From positions 124,001 to 188,000 of the forward strand of contig CAMAVS010000004.1 of assembly GCA_945861665.1 (NCBI GenBank): 64,000 bases of DNA. Direction: 5' to 3'. The translations under genes were made by a program, and so were the position numbers. Of the stretch, positions 20,006-30,435 are shown one piece after another. Positions within the stretch are counted from its first letter, which is position 1. Every line of letters starts with the position of its first letter. Source of the DNA: Chitinophaga pinensis. GTDB taxonomy: Bacteria; Bacteroidota; Bacteroidia; UBA4408. The notes beneath the pieces are model-generated. The model was not told where the DNA came from. It ran no database searches and worked only from the letters and a program-made list of their open reading frames with translations.

Positions 20006-23000
20006 TTATTCCATTTCAATGTTTAAGCCCAAACCTCTTAATTCGTGCAACAATACATTGAACGACTCAGGTATTCCCGGAGTTGGTATGTTATCGCCTT
20101 TCACAATAGCCTCGTAAGCTTTTGATCTTCCAATAACATCATCTGATTTAACCGTTAATATTTCCTGTAATATATTCGCTGCACCAAATGCTTCAATAGC
20201 CCAAACCTCCATCTCACCAAAACGCTGACCACCAAACTGAGCTTTACCGCCCAATGGTTGTTGTGTAATAAGTGAATAAGGACCGATAGAACGTGAATGC
20301 ATTTTATCATCCACCATATGGCCTAATTTCAACATATAAATAATACCTACAGTGGCTGGTTGATCAAATTTCTCACCTGTTCCACCATCGCAAAGGAATG
20401 TTCTTCCAAAACGTGGCAATCCTGCTTCGTCTGTGTATTTATTTATATCATCAATAGTTGCACCATCAAAAATAGGTGTAAAGAATTTTTGTCCTAATTT
20501 TTGTCCGGCCCAAGCCAATACAGTTTCATAAATTTGTCCAAGGTTCATACGCGAAGGCACACCCAGTGGATTAAGCACTATATCAACAGGAGTTCCATCT
20601 TCAAGGAACGGCATATCCTCATCACGCACAATACGAGCAACAATACCCTTGTTACCGTGACGACCCGCCATTTTATCACCCACTTTTAGCTTACGTTTTT
20701 TAGCAATGTATACCTTAGCAAGTTGAATAATACCTGTTGGAAGTTCATCCCCTACTGTTAACGCAAACTTTTTACGCTTATACGTACCCAATAAATCTTT
20801 AGACTTAATGGTATAATTGTGTATTAAGGTTTTGATTTGGTCGTTAGTGACTTTATCGGTTGTCCACTTTGTTAAATTTACATCGTGATAATCAACCCCT
20901 AACAGTATTTTATGAGTAAACTTAACCCCTTTAGCAATCGCATTTTCTTTATACTTATTTACTATGCCTTGAGATGTTTTTCCGTTAACGAGTACAAATA
21001 ATTTGTCGACTAATTTATTTTTAAGAGCAGCCTCTTCTTTTGCGTGTTCTTCATCAATTTTCCCAACAAAAGCTTTCTCTTCTGATTTTGTCTTTTTATC
21101 TTTCACAACACGCGAAAACAATTGCTTTTCAATAACAATACCTTTTAATGATGGAGGTGCCTTCAATGAAGCGTCCTTCACATCACCGGCTTTGTCACCG
21201 AATATGGCTCTCAATAATTTTTCTTCTGGAGAAGGGTCGGTTTCACCTTTTGGAGTAATTTTCCCAATAAGGATATCACCTTCTTTTACCTCAGCACCAA
21301 CACGAATAATACCGTTTTGGTCTAAGTCCTTAGTTGCTTCTTCACTTACGTTTGGAATATCGGATGTTAACTCTTCTAATCCTCTCTTTGTGTCGCGCAC
21401 CTCTAAGGTATACTCATCCACGTGAATGGAAGTAAAAATATCTTCCCTAACAACTCTTTCTGAAATAACGATAGCATCCTCAAAGTTATATCCTTTCCAA
21501 GGCATAAATGCCACTTTTAGGTTTCTTCCAAGTGCTAGTTCTCCATTTTGAGTTGCATACCCTTCACACAATACTTGTCCTTTGGTAACTTTTTCACCTT
21601 TCGCCACAATCGGTTTAAGGTTTACGCAAGTACTTTGGTTTGTTTTGCGAAATTTGGTAAGCTTGTATGTTTTTGAATCCTCATCAAAACTCACCAATTT
21701 TTCCATTTCTGTTCTGTTGTAACGGATAACAATTTCGTTTGCATCAACGTATTCTACTACACCATCGCCTTCAGCGTTAATCAATACACGAGAATCTCTT
21801 GCTACCAATGGCTCTAAACCGGTTCCAACTATTGGAGCTTCCGGACGCATAAGCGGAACGGCTTGACGTTGCATATTCGAACCCATCAAGGCACGATTAG
21901 CATCATCGTGTTCCAAGAAAGGAATTAACGATGCGGCTATCGAAGCAATTTGATTTGGAGCAACATCCATTAAATCTATTTTACTTGGATCAACAACCGG
22001 AAAATCTCCTTCGTAACGCGCTTTCACACGTTGAGTAAGGAAATCACCTTTTTCGTTGATATCAATATTGGCTTGTGCAATTGTTTTTGCTCCTTCTTCT
22101 TCGGCACTTAAATAAATAATATCCTTACTAATATCTACTTTTCCATTGGTAACAGTTCGGTATGGAGTTTCAATGAATCCAAGTTTATTTATTTTAGCAT
22201 ACACACAAAGCGAAGAAATCAAACCAATATTTGGTCCTTCCGGTGTTTCAATAGTACATAAACGTCCGTAGTGAGTGTAGTGAACGTCACGTACCTCAAA
22301 CCCTGCTCTTTCTCTAGATAACCCCCCTGGCCCTAGTGCCGAAAGTCTACGCTTGTGCGTGATTTCTGCAAGAGGATTGGTTTGATCCATAAATTGAGAT
22401 AACTGATTCGTTCCAAAGAAGGAGTTGATAACCGATGACAATGTTTTCGCATTAATCAAATCAGTTGGCGTGAACACCTCATTATCACGAACGTTCATAC
22501 GCTCACGAATAGTACGTGCCATACGTGCAAGACCAACACCGAATTGAGCATATAATTGCTCACCAACGGTTCTAACCCTTCTGTTTGAAAGGTGATCTAT
22601 ATCATCCACATCCGTTTTAGAGTTTATTAACTCAATAAGATATTTAATAATCGCAATTATATCCGCCCTAGTTAACACTTTTGTGTCAGGAGGAGTATCC
22701 ATTTTTAATTTTTTATTGATTCTGAAACGACCTACTTCACCTAAGTCATATCTCTTTTCAGAGAAAAATAACTTATCGATAATACCTCTTGCTGTTTCTT
22801 CATCAGGTGGTTCAGCATTTCTTAACTGACGATAGATATGTTCAACAGCTTCTTTTTCAGAGTTTGAAGTATCTTTTTGTAACGTATTGTAAATAATGGC
22901 GTAATCGGCCGAATTTACATCCTCTTTATGTAATATAATTGACTTTACGTCTGCTTCCAGAATTAAATCGAGGTGTTCTTTTTCTAAAATCGTTTCGCGG

Positions 23001-23818
23001 TCTATGATTACCTCGTTACGCTCAATAGAAACAACCTCTCCAGTATCTTCATCCACAAAATCTTCAATCCATGTTTTAAGTACACGAGCAGCTAATTTAC
23101 GTCCTATTGATGCCTTAATTCCAGTTTTAGTAACTTTAAATTCATCGGCTAAACCAAAAATTTCAAGTATTTGCTTATCACTTTCGAAACCTATGGCACG
23201 AAGCAAAGTAGTTACAGGTAATTTTTTCTTACGATCGATGTATGCATACATCACATTATTGATGTCGGTTGCGAACTCTATCCAAGAACCTTTAAAAGGG
23301 ATAATCCTAGCAGAATAAAGCTTGGTTCCATTTGCGTGGCGACTTTGTCCAAAAAAGACGCCCGGTGAACGGTGCAACTGAGAAACAATTACACGCTCTG
23401 ATCCATTGATACAAAAAGTACCTTTTGGAGTCATATACGGAATTGTTCCTAGATATACATCTTGTATAATTGTTTCAAAATCCTCGTGTTCAGGATCGGT
23501 ACAATATAATTTCAATTTTGCTTTTAGCGGAACGCTGTAAGTTAATCCTCTTTGGATACACTCCTCAATGGAATATCGTGGAGGATCCACAAAATAATCA
23601 AGAAACTCTAACACAAAATTGTTTCGAGCATCTGATATTGGGAAGTTTTCTGCGAAAACTTTAAATAATCCCTCGTTTTGACGATTTTCAGGAGTTGTTT
23701 CTAGTTGAAAGAAATCCTGAAATGATTTTAGTTGAACATCTAAAAAGTCAGGGTAATCAATTTGACTTTTTGTTGAAGCAAAACTAATGCGTTGGTTTTT
23801 TTTAGTAGCTGAAGCCAA
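20006..23818 (-). CDS. rpoB: RNA polymerase subunit beta
   Basis: 1270 residues. The rifampicin-pocket region reads [32 protein letters not shown], which keeps the Asp, His and Ser whose loss gives resistance, so the allele looks sensitive. The C-terminal [20 protein letters not shown] and [20 protein letters not shown] blocks are intact. Upstream, 123 bases separate it from rplL; that gap contains GC-richer sequence around 23865-23930 which may form a processing or attenuation hairpin, but I see no T run. Confidence 0.99.
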   Translation of the reverse strand: MASATKKNQRISFASTKSQIDYPDFLDVQLKSFQDFFQLETTPENRQNEGLFKVFAENFPISDARNNFVLEFLDYFVDPPRYSIEECIQRGLTYSVPLKAKLKLYCTDPEHEDFETIIQDVYLGTIPYMTPKGTFCINGSERVIVSQLHRSPGVFFGQSRHANGTKLYSARIIPFKGSWIEFATDINNVMYAYIDRKKKLPVTTLLRAIGFESDKQILEIFGLADEFKVTKTGIKASIGRKLAARVLKTWIEDFVDEDTGEVVSIERNEVIIDRETILEKEHLDLILEADVKSIILHKEDVNSADYAIIYNTLQKDTSNSEKEAVEHIYRQLRNAEPPDEETARGIIDKLFFSEKRYDLGEVGRFRINKKLKMDTPPDTKVLTRADIIAIIKYLIELINSKTDVDDIDHLSNRRVRTVGEQLYAQFGVGLARMARTIRERMNVRDNEVFTPTDLINAKTLSSVINSFFGTNQLSQFMDQTNPLAEITHKRRLSALGPGGLSRERAGFEVRDVHYTHYGRLCTIETPEGPNIGLISSLCVYAKINKLGFIETPYRTVTNGKVDISKDIIYLSAEEEGAKTIAQANIDINEKGDFLTQRVKARYEGDFPVVDPSKIDLMDVAPNQIASIAASLIPFLEHDDANRALMGSNMQRQAVPLMRPEAPIVGTGLEPLVARDSRVLINAEGDGVVEYVDANEIVIRYNRTEMEKLVSFDEDSKTYKLTKFRKTNQSTCVNLKPIVAKGEKVTKGQVLCEGYATQNGELALGRNLKVAFMPWKGYNFEDAIVISERVVREDIFTSIHVDEYTLEVRDTKRGLEELTSDIPNVSEEATKDLDQNGIIRVGAEVKEGDILIGKITPKGETDPSPEEKLLRAIFGDKAGDVKDASLKAPPSLKGIVIEKQLFSRVVKDKKTKSEEKAFVGKIDEEHAKEEAALKNKLVDKLFVLVNGKTSQGIVNKYKENAIAKGVKFTHKILLGVDYHDVNLTKWTTDKVTNDQIKTLIHNYTIKSKDLLGTYKRKKFALTVGDELPTGIIQLAKVYIAKKRKLKVGDKMAGRHGNKGIVARIVRDEDMPFLEDGTPVDIVLNPLGVPSRMNLGQIYETVLAWAGQKLGQKFFTPIFDGATIDDINKYTDEAGLPRFGRTFLCDGGTGEKFDQPATVGIIYMLKLGHMVDDKMHSRSIGPYSLITQQPLGGKAQFGGQRFGEMEVWAIEAFGAANILQEILTVKSDDVIGRSKAYEAIVKGDNIPTPGIPESFNVLLHELRGLGLNIEME

Positions 23819-23941
23819 GGTTATAAGGTTTTAAATGATTAAATACAAGTTAATTACACCTAACAACAAACGGCTATAGACCACCGATCAGTATTTACTG
23901 AACCCGAAGCCTACGGCCCTATTGTTTAATATATAAGACGC

Positions 23942-24316
23942 TTATTTAATCTCAACCTCTGCTCCTGCTTCTTCTAATTGTTTCTTTAATCCCTCAGCAT
24001 CTTCTTTAGATACACCTTCTTTTACAGGTTTTGGAGCACCATCCACTAAGTCCTTAGCTTCTTTTAACCCAAGGCCAGTTAAGTCCTTAACTAATTTTAC
24101 AACTGCTAATTTCTGAGCACCACCACTTTTTAAAATAACATCAAAAGATGTTTTTACCTCAGCTGCACTTGCTGATGCACCACCACCTGCTGATACTGCA
24201 ACTGCTGCTGCTGCTGGTTCAATTCCATACTCATCTTTTAAGATGTGAGCTAATTCGTTAACTTCTTTTACTGTAAGGTTAACTAATTGTTCTGCGAAAG
24301 CTTTTAAGTCTGCCAT
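23942..24316 (-). CDS. rplL: Ribosomal protein L7/L12
   Basis: 124 residues. N-terminal dimerisation domain, Ala/Gly-rich hinge ([17 protein letters not shown]) and C-terminal factor-binding domain with [20 protein letters not shown] and [16 protein letters not shown]. Forms the ribosomal stalk on L10 and recruits EF-Tu and EF-G. In the standard rplJL-rpoBC order. Confidence 0.98.
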   Translation of the reverse strand: MADLKAFAEQLVNLTVKEVNELAHILKDEYGIEPAAAAVAVSAGGGASASAAEVKTSFDVILKSGGAQKLAVVKLVKDLTGLGLKEAKDLVDGAPKPVKEGVSKEDAEGLKKQLEEAGAEVEIK

Positions 24317-24397
24317 TTTTATTTATTATTTAATTGTTATTTACTAATTTAATTGTTTGATTTATAATTATTTAATGTATTTATCTAAATAAATAGT

Positions 24398-24919
24398 TTA
24401 TTCTTTTTTATCGGACAATGTTTTAATGATTCCCGCCAATTTACCCCCACTTGATTTAAGCGCTGAAACAATATTTTTAGCAGGAGATTGAAGCAATCCG
24501 ATAATTTCACCAATAAGCTCATTTTTAGATTTAATGCTTGCAAGCATATCTAACTGATTATCGCCAACATATAAGCAATCTTCTAAAAAAGCCGCTTTTA
24601 AAGCGGGCTTATCTGATGCTTTACGAAAGTCTTTAATCAACTTGGCCGGTGCACTAGTTGACTCGCAAAACATAACAGAAATAGGTCCTTTTATAGCGCT
24701 ATCAATTCCTTGATAATCTTTATTTGTTTTTTCAAGAGCTTTTACCAACAATGTGTTTTTTACCACAATCATTTTAATATTCCTCTCAAAACACTTTCTT
24801 CTAAAACTGTTTACTTTCTCAACAGTAAGCCCAGAAGTATCTGCCAAATAAAAATCAGGATTATTTATAAGTTGCTCAGTTAACTCATTTATCAACTGAT
24901 TTTTTTCTTCTTTTTTCAT
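24398..24919 (-). CDS. rplJ: Ribosomal protein L10
   Basis: 173 residues. The N-terminal globular domain includes LADTSGLTVEKVNSFRRKCF and MIVVKNTLLVKALEKTN; the C-terminal helix that holds L12 dimers begins near residue 130. L10 also autoregulates this operon in other bacteria by binding its own leader; the leader here (24920-24975) is only 56 bases, too short for me to fold a convincing L10 site. Confidence 0.97.
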   Translation of the reverse strand: MKKEEKNQLINELTEQLINNPDFYLADTSGLTVEKVNSFRRKCFERNIKMIVVKNTLLVKALEKTNKDYQGIDSAIKGPISVMFCESTSAPAKLIKDFRKASDKPALKAAFLEDCLYVGDNQLDMLASIKSKNELIGEIIGLLQSPAKNIVSALKSSGGKLAGIIKTLSDKKE

Positions 24920-24975
24920 TTTTTATTTTTAAGTTTCAATATATAAAACTTTAATTTTCAATATATTAGTAATAC

Positions 24976-25659
24976 TTATTTGAAATCCACTTTAACACCA
25001 GGACTCATTGAACTAGACATATAAACGCTTAGTAAATATATTCCTTTTGAAGCAGATGGCTTTAGTTTAACGATAGTTTGTAGCAACTCATTTGCATTCT
25101 CAGTAATCTTGTTAGCGTCAAAAGATGCTTTACCGATAGAGGCACTGATAATTCCTTGCTTGTCTACTTTAAAGTCTATTTTTCCTGCTTTTACTTCGTT
25201 TACAGCCTTTGCCACGTCAACGGTAACTGTACCAGTTTTTGGATTTGGCATTAAACCTCTTGGTCCTAATACTTTACCCAAAGCACCTACTTTACCCATA
25301 ATAGCCGGCATTGTTATAATCACATCCACATCTGTCCAACCACCTTTTATTTTATCAATGTACTCATCCAAACCTACAAAATCAGCACCAGCAGCTTTTG
25401 CTTCCTCCACTTTGTCAGGAGTACACAAAACTAACACCCTTACTTTTTTACCGGTTCCGTGAGGCAATGTAACAATACCTCTAACCATTTGATTTGCTTT
25501 TTTAGGATCTACTCCTAAACGAACACTCACATCAACAGATGCATCAAATTTAGTAGTTGTAATCTCTTTTACTAATTTAGAAGCATCAAGAAGCGAATAA
25601 GACTTGGTTAAATCTACTTTTGCTAAAGCGACTTTTCTGTTTTTTGAATTTTTTGCCAT
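24976..25659 (-). CDS. rplA: Ribosomal protein L1
   Basis: 227 residues; binds 23S rRNA at the L1 stalk and helps release deacylated tRNA. Recognisable blocks are [54 protein letters not shown] and the C-terminal [20 protein letters not shown]. Placed between rplK (60 bases upstream) and rplJ. Confidence 0.98.
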   Translation of the reverse strand: MAKNSKNRKVALAKVDLTKSYSLLDASKLVKEITTTKFDASVDVSVRLGVDPKKANQMVRGIVTLPHGTGKKVRVLVLCTPDKVEEAKAAGADFVGLDEYIDKIKGGWTDVDVIITMPAIMGKVGALGKVLGPRGLMPNPKTGTVTVDVAKAVNEVKAGKIDFKVDKQGIISASIGKASFDANKITENANELLQTIVKLKPSASKGIYLLSVYMSSSMSPGVKVDFK

Positions 25660-25719
25660 TTTTATTAATTTATGGTGTTCAAATGTCTTACTTTAATTCA
25701 GACTCCACCTATGTTACAC

Positions 25720-26163
25720 TTATTTTTTTAAAGGAGACTCGCCTGTTACGGTCAAACCTAAACTTCTAGCGGTTCCTGCAACCATGCTCATTGCAGATTC
25801 AATTGTAAAACAATTTAAATCGGGCATTTTTTCCTGTGCAATAGTTTCAATCTGTTGCCAAGTAACCGACCCAACCTTTTTACGGTTCGATTCAGAAGAT
25901 CCTGATTTTAATTTTGCTACTTCTTTTAGCGCTATAGCCACAGGTGGCTTTTTAATGATAAAATCAAATGATTTATCAGAATATACCGTGATGATTACCG
26001 GTAATACTTTTCCTTGTAAATCCTGAGTTCGAGCATTGAACTGCTTACAAAACTCCATAATGTTTATACCCTTCGATCCTAATGCAGGACCAATTGGAGG
26101 AGAAGGATTAGCTGCACCACCTTTAACCTGTAATTTAACGAACCCTGTTACTTCTTTTGCCAT
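25720..26163 (-). CDS. rplK: Ribosomal protein L11
   Basis: 147 residues; forms the GTPase-associated centre with L10/L12. N-terminal domain [20 protein letters not shown] and C-terminal rRNA-binding domain with [16 protein letters not shown] are complete. Between nusG and rplA in the usual order. Confidence 0.98.
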   Translation of the reverse strand: MAKEVTGFVKLQVKGGAANPSPPIGPALGSKGINIMEFCKQFNARTQDLQGKVLPVIITVYSDKSFDFIIKKPPVAIALKEVAKLKSGSSESNRKKVGSVTWQQIETIAQEKMPDLNCFTIESAMSMVAGTARSLGLTVTGESPLKK

Positions 26164-26244
26164 TTTGTTTTATTTTGACTTTATAATTGTTTTTATTGTG
26201 GAAGCAATGTAACAATATCAATTTAATATTATTTTAATATTAAT

Positions 26245-26805
26245 TTATTCCTTTTCTACTTGCATATAGCCTAATTCAAGAGGTGTTTTCCTTCCGAATA
26301 TCTTAACCATTACTTTCAGCTTTTTCTTCTCTTCATTAATTTCCTCAATTACTCCACTAAATGTATTAAATGGTCCATCAATTACTTTAACCGGCTCACC
26401 TATTACAAAAGAAACACTCAACTCAGCATCACTCTCAGCAAGCTCATCTACCTTTCCTAATATTCTGTTTACTTCAGCAATTCGAAGAGGAACAGGCACT
26501 CCGCCTTTATCACCTAAAAAACCTATTACTCCGGTAATATTTTTAATTGCGTGTGTAATTTCTCCCACTAAAGCTGCTTCTATCATTATATAACCCGGAA
26601 AAAAACTTCTCTCCTTGGTTATCTTTTTTCCATTTTTGAGTTGATATACCTTTTCGGTTGGTATCAACACTTGAGAAACAAGATTACCCATCCCTAAACG
26701 CCCAATTTCAACTTCAATGTATTGTTTCACCTTCTTCTCCTTACCGCTTATGGCCCTAATAACATACCACTTTTTTACTTGCTCAACTTTTACTTTTTCA
26801 CTCAT
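26245..26805 (-). CDS. nusG: Transcription elongation/termination factor NusG
   Basis: 186 residues. NGN domain WYVIRAISGKEKKVKQYIE, the SFFPGYIMIEAAL strand and a KOW domain GEPVKVIDGPFNTFSGVIEE at the C-terminus. The ATG at 26805 is used; three codons upstream a TTG is in frame but lies almost at the secE stop. NusG couples RNA polymerase to Rho and to ribosomal S10. Confidence 0.97.
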   Translation of the reverse strand: MSEKVKVEQVKKWYVIRAISGKEKKVKQYIEVEIGRLGMGNLVSQVLIPTEKVYQLKNGKKITKERSFFPGYIMIEAALVGEITHAIKNITGVIGFLGDKGGVPVPLRIAEVNRILGKVDELAESDAELSVSFVIGEPVKVIDGPFNTFSGVIEEINEEKKKLKVMVKIFGRKTPLELGYMQVEKE

Positions 26806-26816
26806 TTGTAACAAAA

Positions 26817-27011
26817 TTAGTTTGTTAACTTGTATATGTTTTCCATTACTACTCTAAAGCTAGAGTCCATAATCAATACTATTACTGCTATTATTACAGA
26901 TGCAATCATTACAACAATTGAACTGCCTTGTAACTCAGACCAAGTTGGCCAAGATACTTTATGTACCAGTTCGTCTCTCATTTCATCAAAGTAATTTACT
27001 ATTTTACTCAT
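26817..27011 (-). CDS. secE: Preprotein translocase subunit SecE
   Basis: 64 residues with one membrane helix (GSSIVVMIASVIIAVIVLIM) preceded by the amphipathic segment RDELVHKVSWPTWSEL, diagnostic for SecE. Clamps SecY in the translocon. Directly precedes nusG as is typical. Confidence 0.95.
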   Translation of the reverse strand: MSKIVNYFDEMRDELVHKVSWPTWSELQGSSIVVMIASVIIAVIVLIMDSSFRVVMENIYKLTN

Positions 27012-27038
27012 ATTTTCAACTTTTTATAAAGTTACACT

Positions 27039-27112
27039 TGGCACGGGCGGAGAGATTCGAACTCCCATCAGCGGTTTTGGAGACCGACATTCTACCCTTG
27101 AACTACGCCCGT
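27039..27112 (-). tRNA. tRNA-Trp (CCA anticodon)
   Basis: Acceptor ACGGGCG/CGCCCGT, discriminator G and encoded CCA; anticodon loop CTCCAAA gives anticodon CCA. T loop TTCGAAT is normal. Sits between tuf and secE, a common arrangement. Confidence 0.97.
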
Positions 27113-27186
27113 TCATTTAGTTCCTTTATTTGGGTAAATATGATATCTTTTGATTAACAAAAAACATCATATTTACCCATCTAAAT

Positions 27187-28374
27187 TTATTTAATTATGT
27201 CCGTTACTTGACCTGCACCTACTGTTCTGCCACCCTCACGGATAGCGAAACGTAAACCTTTGTCCATTGCAACCGGAACGATTAATTTTACAGTTATAGT
27301 AACGTTATCACCCGGCATAACCATTTCGCGTCCTTCCGGCAATTCAATTTCTCCTGTAACGTCAGTTGTACGTAAGTAAAATTGCGGACGGTATTTATTG
27401 TGAAATGGAGTGTGACGTCCACCTTCTTCTTTCTTCAATACATAAATTTCAGCTTTGAATTCAGTATGGGGGGTAATTGTACCCGGCTTAACGATAACCA
27501 TTCCTCTACGGATAGCTTCTTTGTCAATACCTCGTAACAATAATCCTGCATTATCACCAGCTTCACCACGATCTAATAATTTACGGAACATTTCAACACC
27601 GGTAACAACAGACTTCAACTTAGTTTCTTGCATTCCAATGATTTCAACTTCTTCACCTACTTTAATAACACCTGTTTCAATTTTACCGGTAGCAACAGTA
27701 CCACGACCTGTAATTGAGAAAACGTCTTCCACTGGCATTAAGAAAGGTTTGTCAACCTCACGAACAGGCAATGGAATGAATGTATCAACAGCATCCATAA
27801 GCTCCATAATTTTCTCCATCCACTTAACATCTTTATTCAAACCACCTAAGGCAGAACCTCTGATGATAGGCGTATTATCACCATCAAATTTATAGAATGT
27901 TAATAGTTCACGAATTTCCATTTCAACCAAATCCAATAACTCAAGATCGTCAACCATATCAACTTTATTCATAAACACAACAATTTTAGGAACTCCAACT
28001 TGGCGAGCCAATAGGATATGCTCACGTGTTTGTGGCATTGGTCCATCAGTAGCTGCAACAACAAGTATAGCGCCGTCCATTTGAGCAGCACCTGTAACCA
28101 TATTCTTAACATAATCCGCGTGACCTGGACAGTCAACGTGAGCATAGTGACGTAGAGCTGTAGAATACTCAACGTGAGAAGTATTGATTGTAATACCTCT
28201 TTCTTTTTCTTCAGGAGCATTATCGATAGAAGAGAAATCTCTTACTTCAGACAATCCTTTTTCAGCCAATACAACAGTGATTGCTGCAGTTAATGTAGTT
28301 TTACCGTGGTCAACATGACCAATGGTTCCAACGTTTACGTGTGGTTTGGATCGGTCGAAATTTTCTTTTGCCAT
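27187..28374 (-). CDS. tuf: Elongation factor Tu
   Basis: 395 residues. Delivers aminoacyl-tRNA to the ribosome with GTP. G1 GHVDHGKTT near residue 19, G2 region [13 protein letters not shown]3 [13 protein letters not shown]4 NKVD, and beta-barrel domains 2 and 3 with [20 protein letters not shown]. Flanked by tRNA genes on both sides, in the same direction, so the block is probably co-transcribed. Confidence 0.99.
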   Translation of the reverse strand: MAKENFDRSKPHVNVGTIGHVDHGKTTLTAAITVVLAEKGLSEVRDFSSIDNAPEEKERGITINTSHVEYSTALRHYAHVDCPGHADYVKNMVTGAAQMDGAILVVAATDGPMPQTREHILLARQVGVPKIVVFMNKVDMVDDLELLDLVEMEIRELLTFYKFDGDNTPIIRGSALGGLNKDVKWMEKIMELMDAVDTFIPLPVREVDKPFLMPVEDVFSITGRGTVATGKIETGVIKVGEEVEIIGMQETKLKSVVTGVEMFRKLLDRGEAGDNAGLLLRGIDKEAIRRGMVIVKPGTITPHTEFKAEIYVLKKEEGGRHTPFHNKYRPQFYLRTTDVTGEIELPEGREMVMPGDNVTITVKLIVPVAMDKGLRFAIREGGRTVGAGQVTDIIK

Positions 28375-28437
28375 TTTATTTTGTTGTTTTTAGTTGTTTA
28401 GTTTTTATTTAGTTATATAGTTGTTTCTTCATTTTTG

Positions 28438-28509
<72 letters not shown>

Positions 28510-28583
28510 TTGATTTAACCGGTCAATTGTTACTAGCCACTATTGAGAGTCACAATCCTCAACGATTTTCCAGTTTTAATAAG

Positions 28584-28656
28584 AGCGGAAGACCGGGCTC
28601 GAACCGGCTACCCTCAGCTTGGAAGGCTGATGCTCTACCAAATGAGCTACTTCCGC
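28584..28656 (-). tRNA. tRNA-Gly (TCC anticodon)
   Basis: Acceptor GCGGAAG/CTTCCGC; anticodon arm TCAGCCTTCCAAGCTGA gives TCC. T arm CCGGTTCGAGCCCGG. No encoded CCA. Confidence 0.96.
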
Positions 28657-28702
28657 TTTTAATTTTCCTCATTCCTCTACCACAATAGTTAAAAGCGATA
28701 AG

Positions 28703-28785
28703 TGGGGAGAGAAGGATTCGAACCTTCGAACTCCGAAGAGGACAGATTTACAGTCTGTTGCCGTTGGCCACTTGGCTATCTCCCC
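28703..28785 (-). tRNA. tRNA-Tyr (GTA anticodon)
   Basis: Class II tRNA with a long variable arm (TCCTCTTCGGAG region). Acceptor GGGGAGA/TCTCCCC; anticodon stem-loop CAGACTGTAAATCTG gives GTA. Confidence 0.96.
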
Positions 28786-28915
28786 ATAATCAACTAAATT
28801 TTATCGTGAACAGGGCAATGTATGAATAACCTTTAAGCCAATGCAGTATGCTAAATAGCCTCTCTGTGCTTGACTCAAATTATTAAAACATTTCAATTCA
28901 AAGAACTTCATTTCG

Positions 28916-28989
28916 AGCCGATGGAGGGATTCGAACCCCCGACCAGCTGATTACAAATCAGCTGCTCTGGCCAACTGAGCTACATCGGC
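28916..28989 (-). tRNA. tRNA-Thr (TGT anticodon)
   Basis: Acceptor GCCGATG/CATCGGC; anticodon stem-loop GCTGATTTGTAATCAGC gives TGT. Second Thr isoacceptor in the same cluster. Confidence 0.96.
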
Positions 28990-29140
28990 AAACTCTTATT
29001 AGCATTGATTTTTAACAGAATGAACTGCATAAAAAAATAGCCTTTTCTCAAAAAGGACTGCAAAAATAGAATATATTTTCACATCTACAAAATATATTCT
29101 CTTATTATTTTAAAAAACGAACTCCTTTTTGTATTGAAGA

Positions 29141-29425
29141 CTATTCTTTTAGCCATGATTTTTGTTTTTTTGCTTGGGCTATTACCACTTCTAGTGCACT
29201 ATCAACAGCCTCTTTAAATGTTTTAGCATTTCTTTTTGCAAACAAATCATGTCCTGGAATTGCGGCTTTTATTTCTGCTAATTTATTTTCTGCATCACTT
29301 GATTTTTCAAGCTTAAGTGTTACCTCAACACTAATTATTGCACCGTAATAGTGCTCAATCTTTGCAATTTTTTCATTTATAAATTGGAGTAGTTTTTTGT
29401 CGGCAACAAAGTGCAAGGAGTGAAT
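29141..29425 (-). CDS. hpf: Ribosome hibernation promoting factor (HPF/RaiA family), with an abnormal start
   Basis: Short HPF-like protein (HFVADKKLLQFINEKIAKIE ... FKEAVDSALEVVIAQ) of about 92-95 residues that would bind the 30S decoding site and silence ribosomes. No ATG precedes the conserved part. Possible starts are TTG at 29416 or ATT at 29425. Reading further upstream in frame gives ATT AAA ATC TAG ATT CAC, which lines up with the usual MKV/IxI start of the family but has ATT in place of ATG (29437) and a TAG at codon 4 (29426-29428). Either translation begins at TTG/ATT with a clipped first strand, or the gene is freshly damaged. Follows xerC, as is usual in this phylum. Confidence 0.75.
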   Translation of the reverse strand: MHSLHFVADKKLLQFINEKIAKIEHYYGAIISVEVTLKLEKSSDAENKLAEIKAAIPGHDLFAKRNAKTFKEAVDSALEVVIAQAKKQKSWLKE

Positions 29426-29458
29426 CTAGATTTTAATGAACTTTTTTTAGTTTATAAA

Positions 29459-30337
29459 TTACGCTTTTGGGTGTGCTTTTGTGTGTATGTTTTTTAATTT
29501 TTCGATTGTATTGTGCGTGTATATTTGTGTTGCACTTAAACTAGCATGACCTAATATTTCTTTTATAGCAAGCAAATCGGCTCCATTATCTAACATATGC
29601 GTAGCAAAAGTATGTCGTAATACGTGAGGACTTTTTTTCTCTAAAGTAGTTACCATACCAAGGTACTCATTAATTTTCCGATAAACAAATTTAGGGTAAA
29701 TAGCCTCCCCTTTTTCACTTATAAACAGAGTATTCGAATTACTCACTATTTTAGACCTACATTCAATATATCGTGTTATTTTTTTTTGCATTTCAAGTGT
29801 AATTGGAATACTTCTTTCTTTGTTTCTTTTTCCAACCACTTTAATCGTATTATTATATACATCCAAATCGCTCAATTGAATATTAATTAACTCCGAAAGA
29901 CGCATTCCGCTGACATAAAAAAGTTCAATTACAAGCTTATCTCTCACACCCGTAAAGCCCTCTTCAAAAACAACAGTATCGAGTAATTGATTCATTTTCG
30001 CCTTTTCAACAAATAGAGGTAAGCGTTTTGCCGATTTAGGTGAAATAATTTTAAGCATCGGGTTAACGTCTAAAACCCTTTGTTGTAGCAAATATTTATA
30101 ATACGATTTTAAGGTTGTTATTTTTCTGTTTACTGTACGAGGTGAAATTTTTTGCTCCAACAATTGCACCACCCAACTGCGAATAAAGGTATGACTCACT
30201 TGTTTTATGTCGTCCAACTCGTATTCCTTTTTTAAATAGGCATAGAATTGAACTAAATCATTGGAATAGGCAATAACAGTATGCTTTGAAAATCTTTTTT
30301 CAAATTGTAAATAATCAATAAACTCAACTTGCTGCAT
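29459..30337 (-). CDS. xerC: XerC/XerD-type tyrosine recombinase
   Basis: 292 residues, the size of Xer recombinases. N-terminal SAM-like core-binding domain (FIDYLQFEKRFSKHTVIAYS) and catalytic domain with Arg 146 (SGMRLSEL), Lys 170, His 238/Arg 241 (PHVLRHTFATHML), His 264 (LGHASLSATQIYTH) and Tyr 273. Expected to resolve chromosome dimers at dif. Lies just upstream of hpf on the same strand. XerC and XerD cannot be told apart securely from this alone. Confidence 0.88.
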   Translation of the reverse strand: MQQVEFIDYLQFEKRFSKHTVIAYSNDLVQFYAYLKKEYELDDIKQVSHTFIRSWVVQLLEQKISPRTVNRKITTLKSYYKYLLQQRVLDVNPMLKIISPKSAKRLPLFVEKAKMNQLLDTVVFEEGFTGVRDKLVIELFYVSGMRLSELINIQLSDLDVYNNTIKVVGKRNKERSIPITLEMQKKITRYIECRSKIVSNSNTLFISEKGEAIYPKFVYRKINEYLGMVTTLEKKSPHVLRHTFATHMLDNGADLLAIKEILGHASLSATQIYTHNTIEKLKNIHTKAHPKA

Positions 30338-30377
30338 ACTCTATTTTTAATTACAACGAATAAAGATGATTTGAGTT

Positions 30378-30426
30378 ACGTTTGTAAAATAATTTAACAT
30401 AAAATATGTTATTTTAACGTTTGTAA
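30378..30426 (+). promoter_or_regulatory. Palindrome flanked by direct repeats upstream of the TonB receptor
   Basis: The palindrome TAACATAaaaTATGTTA (30395-30411) is flanked by two copies of ACGTTTGTAA (30378-30387 and 30417-30426), the second ending ten bases before the ATG. The symmetric layout suggests a regulator-binding or promoter site shared by the divergent xerC and TonB receptor genes. Confidence 0.4.
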
Positions 30427-30435
30427 CGAATCACT

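Noticed and set aside
21003-21425. 140-residue frame antisense to rpoB
   Set aside because: Entirely inside a highly conserved essential gene in the opposite strand; no independent features.
24920-24975. L10-leader autoregulatory RNA before rplJ
   Set aside because: Only 56 AT-rich bases separate rplA and rplJ, and no convincing L10-binding fold was seen.
27455-27895. 146-residue frame antisense to tuf
   Set aside because: Shadow of a strongly conserved, codon-biased gene.
29426-29428. TAG in hpf as a sign of stop-codon reassignment
   Set aside because: TAG ends genes elsewhere in the window (THX, integrase), so it is a normal stop here. A local mutation or alternative start is simpler.
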